Part shown: in pieces, positions 15,475-24,478 of the stretch
How positions within the stretch are numbered: position 1 is the first letter of the stretch
How the letters are laid out: every line of letters starts with the position of its first letter
Position numbers and translations under genes: made by a program
The notes under the pieces: model-generated
Told to the model about the DNA's origin: nothing
The model's input: only the letters and a program-made list of their open reading frames with translations
The model's database searches: none
Origin: CAYLZN01 sp964387935
Lineage (GTDB): Bacteria > Acidobacteriota > Vicinamibacteria > Vicinamibacterales > JAFNAJ01
Length of the DNA stretch: 53,294 nt
Assembly: GCA_964387935.1 (NCBI GenBank)
Contig: CAYLZN010000004.1
Location: 1-53,294, forward strand
Direction: 5' to 3'

Positions 15475-16725
15475 TCAGCTGGCCGCGGCCCCGGGCCGGA
15501 GGCGATACAGCATTTCGCCGGCCCGCGGAATCAGCACGATTCCCTCGGCCTCGCGCCCGCGCCACTCGTCGAAACGCACGCTGGACGGGTCGAGGTAGCC
15601 GAGGTTGATCCGTCGGCAGCGCGCCTCGGGGATTCCGGTCGCCAGCGTCACCTGGATCCTCGGGGTCTCACGTCCGCTGTCGCGATCGTAGTGCCCCAGA
15701 CCCTTCACGTGCGTGGAATGCGCGAGCACGCCGCCCGGGTACGCGCGGAAGCGCTCCCACTGCGCGAGGAAGTAGTCCCGGCAGTGATAGCCGATCTCGT
15801 CGATCAGGGCGCCGTGGGTGTAGCTCACCTCGGTGATGTGCGGCGCGTAGATCACGACCTCCCCTCCGTCGGCGACAGCGGGCTCGAGCTTGTACATGCC
15901 CTTCGCCGCGGTCCAGAGGTCGTCGTACATCTCCGGCATCACCGACAGCACCCGACGGAACGGTCGATTGACGTGCACGATGTGCGTACGCGCGGAGAGG
16001 GCCGCCGCCTCCTGCCACGCCCCGTGCAGCGAGCCGAAGAACAGCCCCGCGACCCCCTCGTGCGTGACCACGAGCGCGAAGCAGGACGTCGGGCGGTCGA
16101 TGAGCGACGCCGCGCGGTCGATGACCGCGCGGACCGGCGTGTAACCGGACCCGATCACGTCGTAGTTGGTGATGACCGCCCCCAGCCAGTGCGTGAAGTT
16201 GATGATGTCCGTCCCGCCGATCCCGGGGAAAAAGTACTTGGAGCCACCGGAGAACCCGACGACCTCGTGCGGAAACACCGGCCCGCAGACGATCAGGTGG
16301 TCGTAGTCGAGGATGAGGCGGTTGAGCGCCACAGGCACATCCTGGGATAGCAGGCCTCCGGTGAGCGATGAGATCTCCGCGGCCGGGATGTGCCCGAGCG
16401 TGACGAAGGTTCCGGGCAGGTCCCATCGGTGGTTGAGCACGCGGCTCCGGCCGAACCACCCGTCGGTCACCGCCTGGCCGATGAGGCGGCTCAGGTGTGC
16501 GTCGGTCATGGGTGGATGGGTGCCGAGCGCGACGAGGTAGTCGAGTGCGGCCACCCGCGCGCCGACCGCCTCCTCGAAGCAACGCACCATCAGGGGCAGC
16601 GGCATCGTCCGGGTGCCGTCGGGGACGATGAAGAGGACCCGGCGGCCGTCGAGGGCGAGGGGCGTGAGGCTGTCGCGTACCAGGCGTGCCACGTCGGCGT
16701 CCGAGAGGAACACCGGAGTCTCCAT
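15475..16725 (-). CDS. LarA-family nickel-pincer racemase/epimerase (DUF2088)
   Basis: 416 residues. Every nickel-pincer-nucleotide residue of lactate racemase LarA can be placed: Asp36 and Arg39 (PDGTR; LarA Asp72, Arg75), His70 (LGTHPP; His108), His153 (PHEVVGFSGGSK; His174), Lys163 in that motif (Lys184, the cofactor attachment site) and His179 (NFTHW; His200, Ni ligand). The 10- and 16-residue spacings from His174 to Lys184 and from Lys184 to His200 are exact. LarA homologues epimerise or racemise various 2-hydroxy acids. Position between a fructuronate-reductase-like SDR and gnd suggests a sugar acid such as mannonate. The cofactor genes larB, larC and larE are not in the window. Confidence 0.88.
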   Translation of the reverse strand: METPVFLSDADVARLVRDSLTPLALDGRRVLFIVPDGTRTMPLPLMVRCFEEAVGARVAALDYLVALGTHPPMTDAHLSRLIGQAVTDGWFGRSRVLNHRWDLPGTFVTLGHIPAAEISSLTGGLLSQDVPVALNRLILDYDHLIVCGPVFPHEVVGFSGGSKYFFPGIGGTDIINFTHWLGAVITNYDVIGSGYTPVRAVIDRAASLIDRPTSCFALVVTHEGVAGLFFGSLHGAWQEAAALSARTHIVHVNRPFRRVLSVMPEMYDDLWTAAKGMYKLEPAVADGGEVVIYAPHITEVSYTHGALIDEIGYHCRDYFLAQWERFRAYPGGVLAHSTHVKGLGHYDRDSGRETPRIQVTLATGIPEARCRRINLGYLDPSSVRFDEWRGREAEGIVLIPRAGEMLYRLRPGAAAS

Positions 16726-16731
16726 GATGGA

Positions 16732-17565
16732 CTACACCCCGCTGAACGCCGAGAAGCCGCCGTCGACCGGGATCACGGTGCCCGTGACGAACGCCGACGC
16801 CGGCGAGAGCAGCCACAGCGCCGGCCCGAGCAGGTCCTCCGGTTGGCCGAACCTGGCCATCGGTGTGTGGGAGATGATCGCGCGGCCCCGCGGGGTCAGG
16901 TCGCCCGTCTGCTCGTCGGTGAGCAGGAAACGGTTCTGCCTGGTGAAGAAGAAGCCCGGCGCGAGCGCGTTGACCCGGATGCGCGGCGAGTACTCCTGCG
17001 CGACGTGCACGGCGAGCCACTGGGTGAAGTTGCCGACGCCGGCCTTCGCGGCCGCGTAAGCCGGAATGCGGGTCAAGGGCCGGAAGGCGGCCATCGACGA
17101 GATGTTGAGCACGACGCCTTCACCCCGTGCCGCCATGAGTCGGCCGAACACCTGGCACGGCAGGATCGTGCCGAGCAGGTTCAGGTCGAAGGCCCAGCGC
17201 AGGGCGTCCGCCGGCAGGTCGAAGAACGAACGCTCGGGGCTCGTCGTGGCCTCGGGCCGGTTGCCTCCGGCGGCGTTCACGAGCGCGTCCACGTGCGTGA
17301 ACTGATCGACGATCAGTGCGGCGGCGCGCTCGAGCGACGCCCTGTCCAGGACGTCGGCGTGCAGGGTGACGGCGCGGGACGCGGCCGGCCCCATGAGGTC
17401 CAGGATGCCCTTCGCGGGGTCGAGATTGCGGTCGAGCATCGCGACGTGTGCGCCGCAGCCGACCAGCGCGCACGCGATCTCACCGCCGAGGACGCCCGTG
17501 GCCCCGGTGATCACGACGGTCTTGTTCGTGAAGTCGTACTGTGAGGTCAACTCGCCGAGATTCAT
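16732..17565 (-). CDS. SDR oxidoreductase, probable D-mannonate oxidoreductase (fructuronate reductase)
   Basis: 277 residues from ATG 17565, overlapping the uxaE stop by four bases (ATGA). Classical SDR features are GATGVLG at 21-27 for NAD(P), NAAGGNRPEA, Ser156/157, Tyr170 and Lys174 (YAAAK), and a C-terminal VTGTVIPVDGGFSAFSGV. Sequences of this type, with the long insertion around NRPEATTSPE, usually act on fructuronate/mannonate in loci that lack UxuB. Placement directly after UxaE, which yields fructuronate, supports that role. The next gene, LarA-like, starts six bases on. Confidence 0.85.
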   Translation of the reverse strand: MNLGELTSQYDFTNKTVVITGATGVLGGEIACALVGCGAHVAMLDRNLDPAKGILDLMGPAASRAVTLHADVLDRASLERAAALIVDQFTHVDALVNAAGGNRPEATTSPERSFFDLPADALRWAFDLNLLGTILPCQVFGRLMAARGEGVVLNISSMAAFRPLTRIPAYAAAKAGVGNFTQWLAVHVAQEYSPRIRVNALAPGFFFTRQNRFLLTDEQTGDLTPRGRAIISHTPMARFGQPEDLLGPALWLLSPASAFVTGTVIPVDGGFSAFSGV

Positions 17566-19064
17566 GGGGCCCCGACCACGAACGCCGCGAAGGGCTGAAG
17601 GTGCTTCACGAAGTGCTGCTCCAGGCAGGCGGCATAGGCGTCCGGATTGGCCTCGAGCACCGCGCGCAGTCGGTCGGCAAAGCGCGGCTCTTCGCCCTCC
17701 CGCGCGGTGAGGACCGACCCGAACGTGACGTGCAGGATTTCCCGCGCATCGAACTGTTCCAGGAGGTCGGGCAGGTGTGCGACGTCGAGCGTCCCGGGAG
17801 CGGGCGCGCGTTCGAGCCTCGCAGACACGTGATAGCTGGCCCGATCGGTCTCGTACTGGTCGCGCGAGAACGCGTAGATCTCGCGGAACAACGCGGGCGC
17901 GAGCGACGCGAGGGTGCGGAGGGCCTCCAGGTAGCTGGTCCCGGCCGTCTTGAGGTGCACGAGGCCCCGCGTCGTGGCTGCGGCCAGCGGGTAGACGCTG
18001 AACTTGTCGGATCCCGAGTGCAGGCTCAGTTTGTACGGCCCGAACTGGCGGGCGATCGCCGCATGCATGGCGAGATCGGCCTCGAGCGCGGCCAGGTCGC
18101 CCACGTAGTCGACCCCTTTCTCGAACGTGCCGACATAGCGGGGCGCCAGGCTGACCCACCGCACGTCGAGGCGTCGCAGTTCTGTGGCGATGAACACGTG
18201 CTCCAGGTGCGACGTCGGCGTGTCCGTCTCATCGACGGAGACTTCGAGCTCGAACGCCTCGCGGGGCGCCACGCGCGAGAGGTGACGGAACATGCCGGCC
18301 ACGTGTGCGATGGCGCCGGCATACTTCGCGGCCGCGCGGGCGAGCGCGTCCTCATCGAACGCGATCGTCGCGCCTTCGATGTCGAACGCCCGGCCAAGGT
18401 AGCGCGCGCGCAGGCCGGCCCAGGTGTCCTCGAGATCGGCCCACGGCAGCGCCGCGACGGCCGCGGTCACCTGCGCGGCGCCGGCGGTGTCGGCGGCACT
18501 CCACACGTGCGCGCCCGGATCGATCGTGAACAGCGTGAACCCCGCGGCCAGACAGGCGTCGATGTCGGCGGTGGTCTTCAGGTGGTCGGCATCCGCGCCC
18601 TGGTCCCCGCGCCAGCCCGCCTCGAACGCGCCCCAGGTGGCCGCATCGAGGACCTGCTGCGGACTCCGCCCCGTCCGGGTCATCTCTCGAATCGACTGCT
18701 GTGCGAAGACCGGGGCGATGCCCGCCCCCGCGCGGCGGACCGCCCGCACGTGCCCCGGCGTGGCGAGCCCCAGCCGGTCGCCGAGACCCGCCGACGTCCG
18801 CAGGCCGAGCGGCCTGGGTGTCAGCCAGGGAACATGCCGCCGCAGCGCCGCCGCGTTTGGTGCAGTGAGCGGGGCGATGAGCAGCGTCCCGTCGTCTTTC
18901 GGACACCGCTCCCCGGCGAAATCGGCAAACGCGCAGGGCGCGCCCGGCGACAACCCGATCAGCCGCGGGCCCGTTCCTGTCCGGGCGAAGGCCCATTGGA
19001 TGTCCCCTGCGTCGGCAACCGACGCCGGCGCGACCTCGAGTGCGGAGTTGGCAATGGCGAGCAT
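17562..19064 (-). CDS. uxaE: Tagaturonate epimerase
   Basis: 500 residues, first gene of the catabolic operon. It matches the UxaE family, which inverts D-tagaturonate to D-fructuronate and so merges galacturonate and glucuronate catabolism. Recognisable segments are FELEVSVDETDTPTSHLEH, YKLSLHSGSDKFSVYP, HLKTAGTSYLEALR and ILHVTFGSVL, whose acidic and histidine residues are expected to bind a divalent metal. A GGGGGA stretch precedes ATG 19064. It has its own promoter and regulator site about 130 bases upstream. Uronate isomerase (UxaC), which should precede it in the pathway, is not in the window. Confidence 0.88.
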   Translation of the reverse strand: MLAIANSALEVAPASVADAGDIQWAFARTGTGPRLIGLSPGAPCAFADFAGERCPKDDGTLLIAPLTAPNAAALRRHVPWLTPRPLGLRTSAGLGDRLGLATPGHVRAVRRAGAGIAPVFAQQSIREMTRTGRSPQQVLDAATWGAFEAGWRGDQGADADHLKTTADIDACLAAGFTLFTIDPGAHVWSAADTAGAAQVTAAVAALPWADLEDTWAGLRARYLGRAFDIEGATIAFDEDALARAAAKYAGAIAHVAGMFRHLSRVAPREAFELEVSVDETDTPTSHLEHVFIATELRRLDVRWVSLAPRYVGTFEKGVDYVGDLAALEADLAMHAAIARQFGPYKLSLHSGSDKFSVYPLAAATTRGLVHLKTAGTSYLEALRTLASLAPALFREIYAFSRDQYETDRASYHVSARLERAPAPGTLDVAHLPDLLEQFDAREILHVTFGSVLTAREGEEPRFADRLRAVLEANPDAYAACLEQHFVKHLQPFAAFVVGAP

Positions 19065-19134
19065 GCGTCAACGTCCCCCTGGAACCGGCCCTGTGCGCGA
19101 GGCTTGGCTCTGGTGACTGTCGGCGTCCGGACCC

Positions 19135-19175
19135 GCCCCGCACTCGGCTCCGGCATGCCCGGAGGCGAGCGGGGC
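19135..19175 (-). other. Long imperfect hairpin in the uxaE leader
   Basis: Arms 19135-19140/19070-proximal side 19170-19175 (GCCCCG with CGGGGC), 19143-19146/19166-19169 (CTCG with CGAG) and 19148-19153/19159-19164 (CTCCGG with CCGGAG) stack into about 16 base pairs with one G-G mismatch and a 2-base bulge. It falls between the predicted promoter and the uxaE start, so it would be in the mRNA leader. No T-run follows, so this is not a standard terminator. Confidence 0.5.
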
Positions 19176-19193
19176 GAGTCGGAGCCTGACATA

Positions 19194-19227
19194 AGAGGTC
19201 ATACCACTTTACCAAGCTTGGAGTCAA
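19194..19227 (-). promoter_or_regulatory. uxaE operon promoter with GntR-type operator
   Basis: On the minus strand TTGACT (19222-19227) and TATGAC (19198-19203) make a -35/-10 pair with an 18-base spacer. The plus-strand 15-mer at 19194-19208 reads AGAGG-TCATA-CCACT, one base off the palindrome AGTGG-N5-CCACT found at three other places in this locus, and it covers the -10. A repressor bound here would block the uxaE operon. Confidence 0.7.
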
Positions 19228-19246
19228 GAGGAGTGACTTATCACCT

Positions 19247-20437
19247 TCACCTCGCGCCCGGGCGCACCGCCACCTCGACCGGCGACCGCACCCGCGCCGT
19301 CGCCGCCGCCAGGCGCGCGTCCCAGGCCGCCACGTCGGCCACGTATCCCCCGCGATCCCAGGCCGAGCCCGCGTAGTACGACGCGACTCCGTCCGGCCCC
19401 ACGGCGCCCACCAGCAGGACGTTGCCGTCGGCCTCGGCCGGCGCCTCCACGAGCACCGCGGGGTCGAGGATCACGCCGCACCCCAGATGCCCGTTCTCGG
19501 CGGTATCGCGAAATGGCTCCCATGTGCGCAGCACGCCGAGTTGACGCTGCACGTCGACCACCGACGCCGCGTTCCGGCGGATGCCCACGCCGTGCAGCAA
19601 CGACCGCGGCTTGCCGTGAATCGTGTAGCGACTCTCGAAGCGGTTCAGGTGGTGTCCGGCATCCAGCGTGATGCGCTTGACCTCACTGAGAGTGACCCCG
19701 TTGGCATCCCAGGGCTCGTACACCAGCTCGAACATCACGCGGATGGGACCGTTCGCGATGACCCGCGATCGGCGGAAGTTGTTCGACGGCGCGAGGCGCC
19801 CGCCAACCCACGGCGCATTCCCGCCACAGCCCCGCGTGCGCCCCACGGAGTAGAGATCCGCGCCCTCCCCGGTGTCGCGATGGTAATCATCGACGAGGTA
19901 CCAGTCGTTGATCACCAGCCGCGGCGTGCGCTTCACCCAGACGTCGATACCGCTGCTCGTCAGCGGTTCCTGCACCCAGGTCTCGAGCGCCTGGCCATAC
20001 ATCCGGTGGGCGACCCGGTCGTTCTCCCACGCGAAATCGTCGCGGCGCTCGCGCACGAACCGGCCGTAGGCCCGGTAGTCCTCGAGCCGGGCGATCCGCC
20101 GCTCTCCGACCGACAAGCTGAACGTACGCGTCTCGCCGGGCGCCAGGTCCGCCTGGAACACCAGCTCATCGAACGTCCCATCGTCGTCGAGGTCCACGGC
20201 CTGCGCGAGCAGGTCACGACCCTGGGACGCATCCTGCACCCTGACACGCCGGAGGTCGTCGATCGCCAGCGACGACCGCAGCTCGGCGGCCCGCACGACC
20301 ACGGTCTCCGATGGCCGGGCCTGGTTCAGCGGGTTTGTGACAGAGACCACGGCCGTGGGAACCTGCGCGGTGGGCAGGCCGGCAGCCAGAACGAGCCCGG
20401 CTGCCAGGGCCAGAGCGGAAAGCATCCATCGGGACAT
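19247..20437 (-). CDS. Secreted DUF4861 protein of the pectin locus
   Basis: 396 residues from ATG 20437, chosen because the signal peptide (MSRWMLSALALAAGLVLAAG) begins there; the longer in-frame extension would run through the divergent promoter. The mature protein has a beta-rich body with DLDDDGTFDELVFQADL, RLVINDWYLVDDYHRDTGEG, RTRGCGGNAPW and HLNRFESRYTI. It matches the DUF4861 family, found next to pectin and rhamnogalacturonan enzymes and of uncharacterised activity. It is divergent from GH105 with a shared operator between, so it should be co-regulated with pectin breakdown. Confidence 0.78.
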   Translation of the reverse strand: MSRWMLSALALAAGLVLAAGLPTAQVPTAVVSVTNPLNQARPSETVVVRAAELRSSLAIDDLRRVRVQDASQGRDLLAQAVDLDDDGTFDELVFQADLAPGETRTFSLSVGERRIARLEDYRAYGRFVRERRDDFAWENDRVAHRMYGQALETWVQEPLTSSGIDVWVKRTPRLVINDWYLVDDYHRDTGEGADLYSVGRTRGCGGNAPWVGGRLAPSNNFRRSRVIANGPIRVMFELVYEPWDANGVTLSEVKRITLDAGHHLNRFESRYTIHGKPRSLLHGVGIRRNAASVVDVQRQLGVLRTWEPFRDTAENGHLGCGVILDPAVLVEAPAEADGNVLLVGAVGPDGVASYYAGSAWDRGGYVADVAAWDARLAAATARVRSPVEVAVRPGAR

Positions 20438-20551
20438 GACCGTACTCCAGGAAGCGCCGAGACTCGTGCGTCGGGTTGGCCGGGCTCGGTCCCCGGATCG
20501 GCGCGATGCCCGGCGTTCAGTGGATATCATAGGTGATGGTCTCGCGCAAGA

Positions 20552-20571
20552 AGTGGTAATGCCACTATACT
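20552..20571. promoter_or_regulatory. Perfect GntR-type operator overlapping the GH105 -10 box
   Basis: AGTGG-TAATG-CCACT at 20552-20566 with perfect arms. TATACT (20566-20571) on the plus strand is a strong -10 for GH105 (ATG 20603) and shares its first base with the operator. On the minus strand a TATGAT (20526-20531) may serve the DUF4861 gene, with the operator in its -35 zone, so one site could control both directions. Confidence 0.75.
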
Positions 20572-20602
20572 TGGCTAGATCAGATCGCCAGGAGGAACCC
20601 CG

Positions 20603-21808
20603 ATGACGTCCTGCCGCCTCGTGGTTGTTGCGACCCTGTTGCCCGCCTTCGCGCTGGCCGCCTCCCCCGTCGGGTCACAGTCCAGCCAGCCCCCGTGGTC
20701 CGTGCGAATGGCGGACGCCGAACTGGCACGCCATCCGGATCCCATGCTGCAGGACTCCGCCGCGCCGAAGTGGGACTACACGCAGGGGCTCATCTTCAGC
20801 GCGATGCTGGCCACGTGGCGGGCGACTGGCGACGAGCGGTACTGGACCTACGCCAGGAAGTACTACGACGGCATGATCGACGCCGAGGGCCGCATCCGCA
20901 CCTACGACCTGCGCGAGTTCAACCTCGATCGTCTCAACTCGGGCAAGGCGCTCATGGAGATCCATGCCCGGACGCCAGAGCCCCGCTATCGCCAGGCCCT
21001 CGACCAGCTCCGCCAGCAGCTGCGCGAGCATCCGAGGACCAGCGAGGGGGGATTCTGGCACAAGGAACGATACCCCTCCCAGATGTGGCTCGACGGTCTC
21101 TACATGGGCGCCACCTTCCTGGCCCAGTACGCCGCCACGTTCAACGAACCGTCGGCATTCGACGACGTGATCACGCAGTTCGTCCTCATGGAGCAACACG
21201 CGCGAGACGCGAAGACCGGGCTCCTGTACCACGCCTGGGACGAGAAACGTGCGCAGAAGTGGGCGAACCCGGCGACGGGTCTGTCGCCGAACTTCTGGGG
21301 CCGCGCCGTCGGCTGGTACGGCATGGCGCTGGTCGACACCCTGGACTTCATTCCCGAGACGCACCCGCGACGCGGCGAGCTGGTGGCCATTCTGCAGCGG
21401 CTCGCGCAGGCGGTCGTCAAGGTGCAGGATCCGAAGAGCGGCGCCTGGTATCAGGTGCTCGACCAGGGATCCCGGGAGGGCAATTACCTCGAGGCCTCGG
21501 TGTCGGCGATGCTCGCCTACGCGCTGCTCAAGGGTGCGCGGAAGGGGTACCTCGACCGCGAATTCGCCGAAGCCGGGCGCAGAGCCTACGATGGCCTCCT
21601 GCGGGAGTTCATCACGACCGCCCCTGGCGGCGGCGTCACCATCGCGCCGGTGTGCCAGGTCGCGGGGCTCGGCAACGACCCGGGCCGCGGCGTGTATCGA
21701 GACGGCACGTTCGAGTACTACGTGAACGAACGCAGGCGGGACAACGATCCCAAGGCTGTCGGTCCGTTCATCTTCGCCAGCCTCGAGGCTGAAGGCCGGG
21801 GACGGTGA
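20603..21808 (+). CDS. GH105 unsaturated rhamnogalacturonyl/galacturonyl hydrolase, secreted
   Basis: 401 residues with a signal peptide ending near LAASPVGSQS. It has the alpha/alpha-barrel GH105 pattern of YteR: WDYTQGLIFSAM around 57-68, YPSQMWLDGLYMGATFLA with the candidate catalytic Asp164, FWGRAVGWYGMALVD, and GNYLEASVSAMLAYAL. These enzymes remove the unsaturated uronic acid left at chain ends by pectate or rhamnogalacturonan lyases, in keeping with the PL10 domain in the next gene. AGGAGG lies seven bases before ATG 20603. It is first in a two-gene operon; the next gene starts seven bases after its stop. Confidence 0.9.
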   Translation: MTSCRLVVVATLLPAFALAASPVGSQSSQPPWSVRMADAELARHPDPMLQDSAAPKWDYTQGLIFSAMLATWRATGDERYWTYARKYYDGMIDAEGRIRTYDLREFNLDRLNSGKALMEIHARTPEPRYRQALDQLRQQLREHPRTSEGGFWHKERYPSQMWLDGLYMGATFLAQYAATFNEPSAFDDVITQFVLMEQHARDAKTGLLYHAWDEKRAQKWANPATGLSPNFWGRAVGWYGMALVDTLDFIPETHPRRGELVAILQRLAQAVVKVQDPKSGAWYQVLDQGSREGNYLEASVSAMLAYALLKGARKGYLDREFAEAGRRAYDGLLREFITTAPGGGVTIAPVCQVAGLGNDPGRGVYRDGTFEYYVNERRRDNDPKAVGPFIFASLEAEGRGR

Positions 21809-21814
21809 AACAGC

Positions 21815-24478
21815 ATGGACCGGAGCCCGTCGATGAGGATGGTCGCCGTTGCGGTGCTGATGCTGACGGCAGGCGCCGCGCATCCCGGAGTGATCGAGGC
21901 GCAGGTGGCGCCGTGGCTGCCCGATGCCGGTGATGGCACGTACCGCAACCCGGTGATCTTCGCGGACTACTCGGATCCGGACGTCGTACGCGTCGGCCGC
22001 GACTACTACCTCGTGGCGTCGAGCTTCCAGCACGTGCCGGGCCTGCCGATCCTGCACTCGACGGACCTGGTCAACTGGACGATCATCGGCCACGCGGCCG
22101 CGCGCCTGCCCTCCCCCCGCTACGACACGCCACGCCCCGGCATGGGTCTCTGGGCCCCGAGCATCCGCCATCACGAGGGACGCTTCTGGATCTTCGTCGG
22201 AGATCCCGATCTGGGCCTCTTCATGACGACGGCCCGCGATCCACGCGGCCCGTGGGAGCCGCTCGTGCTCGTCCAGGAGGCGAGTGGGTGGATCGATCCG
22301 TGTCCGCTCTGGGACGACGCTGGCGAGATGTACCTCGTGCACGCGTGGGCGAAGAGCCGTGCGGGCTTCAACAGCGTGCTGAGCGTCCGTCGCCTCAGCC
22401 GTGACGGCAGGCGGGTGATCGGCGACGGCACGACCGTGTTCGATGGTCGGGAGCGACACCCGACGATCGAGGGGCCGAAGTTCTACGAGCGGAACGGCTA
22501 CTACTACATCTTCGCGCCCGCCGGCGGCGTGCGCACGGGGTGGCAGACCGTGCTGCGGGCAAGGCACGTGCTCGGCCCCTACGAGGACCGCATCGTGCTG
22601 GACCAGGGCTGGTCGTCGGTCAACGGGCCGCACCAGGGGGCCTGGATCGAGTCGCCGGCCGGCGAGTCGTGGTTCGTCCACTTCCAGGACCGGGGGGCCT
22701 ACGGCCGCGTCGTGCACCTGCAGCCGATGACGTGGAAGGACGACTGGCCGGTCATCGGGGCCGATCCCGACGGCGACGGCCGGGGCGAGCCCGTGGCCAC
22801 GTTCCGCAAGCCGGCGCACGTGCCGGGCACGCCTGCCGTCGCGCCGGCGACGGGCGACGAGTTCTCCGGGAGCGCCCTAGGCCTTCAGTGGCAGTGGCAG
22901 GCCAACCCGCAGGACCGGTGGTTCTCGCTCACGCGGCGCCCCGGTGTCCTCCGGCTCAGGGCGATCCCCGAGCCCGAAGGAGCCGCACCGCTCTGGCGCG
23001 CAGGGCACCTCCTCCTGCAGAAGTTTCCTGCCGAGCGTTTCACGGCGTCGACCGCCCTCGAGCTTCACGCCACCGCGCCCGGTGCGCGAGCGGGACTCGT
23101 CGTGATGGGCCGGGACTACGCGGCGCTGTCGGTGGCCCGCACGGCGCGCGGATTCGACGTGAGCCTTGCCGTGGCGCGCGGTGCCGATGCCGACGGCCCC
23201 GAACGCATCGAGGCGCGCGAGGCGGTGCCCGGCGGCCGCGTGCAGCTCCGGGCGGCGGTCGGCGCCGGGGCGCGGGTGTCCTTTGCTTTCAGCACCAATG
23301 GAACGACGTTCACGCCGATCGGGGCGCCGTTCGAGGCGCGCCCTGGCGCATGGGTCGGCGCGAAGGTCGGCGTGTTCGCCGCGACCCGCACGGAGGGCGC
23401 GGCCGGTGAGGCGGATGTGGACTGGTTCCGCGTGGACGCCTCTTCCTCCGCGGACACGCCCATCCGCTGGTCGGAGGTGCTGGCACAGGACCCGGCATGG
23501 TATGGCGGCGCAGAGGCGATCCGGGTGGCGGACGCGGTGCTGCTGTACCAGCGGACCAGCGGCGGCTGGCCGAAGAACCTCGACATGGCCAGCCCCCTGC
23601 AGGACGTGGAGCGCCGGACCGTCCTGGCGGAGAAGGAGAAGTCGGACGCCACGATCGACAACGGCGCCACGTGGACCCAGCTACGGTTCCTGGCCAGGGT
23701 CTACGACGCGACGCGCCTCGACCGGTTTCGCGACGCGTTCGACGCGGGCCTCGATTTCCTGCTGCGGGCCCAGTATCCGAATGGAGGCTGGCCGCAGTTC
23801 TACCCGCTGCGCGAGGACTACTCGCGTCACATCACGTTCAACGACGGCGCCATGATGGGTGTGCTCGGGCTGCTGCGCGACGTCGACCGCGGCCGGGCGC
23901 CCTGCGCGTTCGTGGATCCGGCCCGGCGCGCGAAGATCGCCGACGCGCTGGCACGCGGCATTCGCGTGACGCTCGCCGCGCAGATCCGTGTCCGCGGCCA
24001 GCTCGCCGGCTGGGGTGCCCAGCACGATGCGGAGACGCTGGAGCCGAGGGGCGCGCGCACCTACGAGTTGCCGTCGCTGAGCGGACAGGAGACGGTCGGC
24101 ATCGTCCGCTTCCTCATGTCGCTCGAGCGGCCCACGCCCGAGGTCGTCGGCGCCGTCGAGGGGGCGGTCTCGTGGCTGCGCGCCGTGCAGCTCAACGGAC
24201 TTCGAGTCGAGCACCGGAAGGATCCGTCTGCTCCGCGGGGCTTCGACGTCGTGGTGGTCGAAGACCAGCACGCCCCACCGCTCTGGGCGAGGTTCTACGA
24301 CCTCACGACCATGAGGCCGATCTTCGCCGGGCGGGATGGGGTCCCGAAGTCCCGGCTGGCCGACATCGAGTACGAACGGCGGACCGGTTACAGCTGGCTG
24401 GGCCCCTACGCGGCGGACCTGCTGGCCCGGGACTACCCCGCCTGGAGACAGACGATCGCTACCGCGGTCGCCCGTTGA
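21815..24478 (+). CDS. Secreted GH43 - beta-sandwich - PL10 pectate lyase fusion
   Basis: 887 residues with an N-terminal signal peptide. Residues about 40-330 are a GH43 five-bladed propeller with all three acidic positions visible: DYSDPDVVRVG (base, about Asp54), GWIDPCPLW (pKa Asp) and PTIEGPKFYE (acid Glu). Residues about 345-545 form a beta-sandwich (DEFSGSALGLQWQW) of the kind that trails many GH43 enzymes. Residues 549-887 are a polysaccharide lyase 10 domain: NGGWPQFYPLRED, HITFNDGAMMG, WGAQHDAETLEP (candidate catalytic Asp738), PPLWARFYDL and GRDGVPKSRLADIEYERR. It should debranch arabinan or galactan side chains and cleave polygalacturonate by beta-elimination. Its last 20 bases overlap the convergent GH28 gene. 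Confidence 0.88.
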   Translation: MDRSPSMRMVAVAVLMLTAGAAHPGVIEAQVAPWLPDAGDGTYRNPVIFADYSDPDVVRVGRDYYLVASSFQHVPGLPILHSTDLVNWTIIGHAAARLPSPRYDTPRPGMGLWAPSIRHHEGRFWIFVGDPDLGLFMTTARDPRGPWEPLVLVQEASGWIDPCPLWDDAGEMYLVHAWAKSRAGFNSVLSVRRLSRDGRRVIGDGTTVFDGRERHPTIEGPKFYERNGYYYIFAPAGGVRTGWQTVLRARHVLGPYEDRIVLDQGWSSVNGPHQGAWIESPAGESWFVHFQDRGAYGRVVHLQPMTWKDDWPVIGADPDGDGRGEPVATFRKPAHVPGTPAVAPATGDEFSGSALGLQWQWQANPQDRWFSLTRRPGVLRLRAIPEPEGAAPLWRAGHLLLQKFPAERFTASTALELHATAPGARAGLVVMGRDYAALSVARTARGFDVSLAVARGADADGPERIEAREAVPGGRVQLRAAVGAGARVSFAFSTNGTTFTPIGAPFEARPGAWVGAKVGVFAATRTEGAAGEADVDWFRVDASSSADTPIRWSEVLAQDPAWYGGAEAIRVADAVLLYQRTSGGWPKNLDMASPLQDVERRTVLAEKEKSDATIDNGATWTQLRFLARVYDATRLDRFRDAFDAGLDFLLRAQYPNGGWPQFYPLREDYSRHITFNDGAMMGVLGLLRDVDRGRAPCAFVDPARRAKIADALARGIRVTLAAQIRVRGQLAGWGAQHDAETLEPRGARTYELPSLSGQETVGIVRFLMSLERPTPEVVGAVEGAVSWLRAVQLNGLRVEHRKDPSAPRGFDVVVVEDQHAPPLWARFYDLTTMRPIFAGRDGVPKSRLADIEYERRTGYSWLGPYAADLLARDYPAWRQTIATAVAR

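Noticed and set aside
20437..20530. N-terminal extension of the DUF4861 protein to 20530
   Set aside because: A clear signal peptide starts at ATG 20437 and the extension would run through the divergent promoter region.
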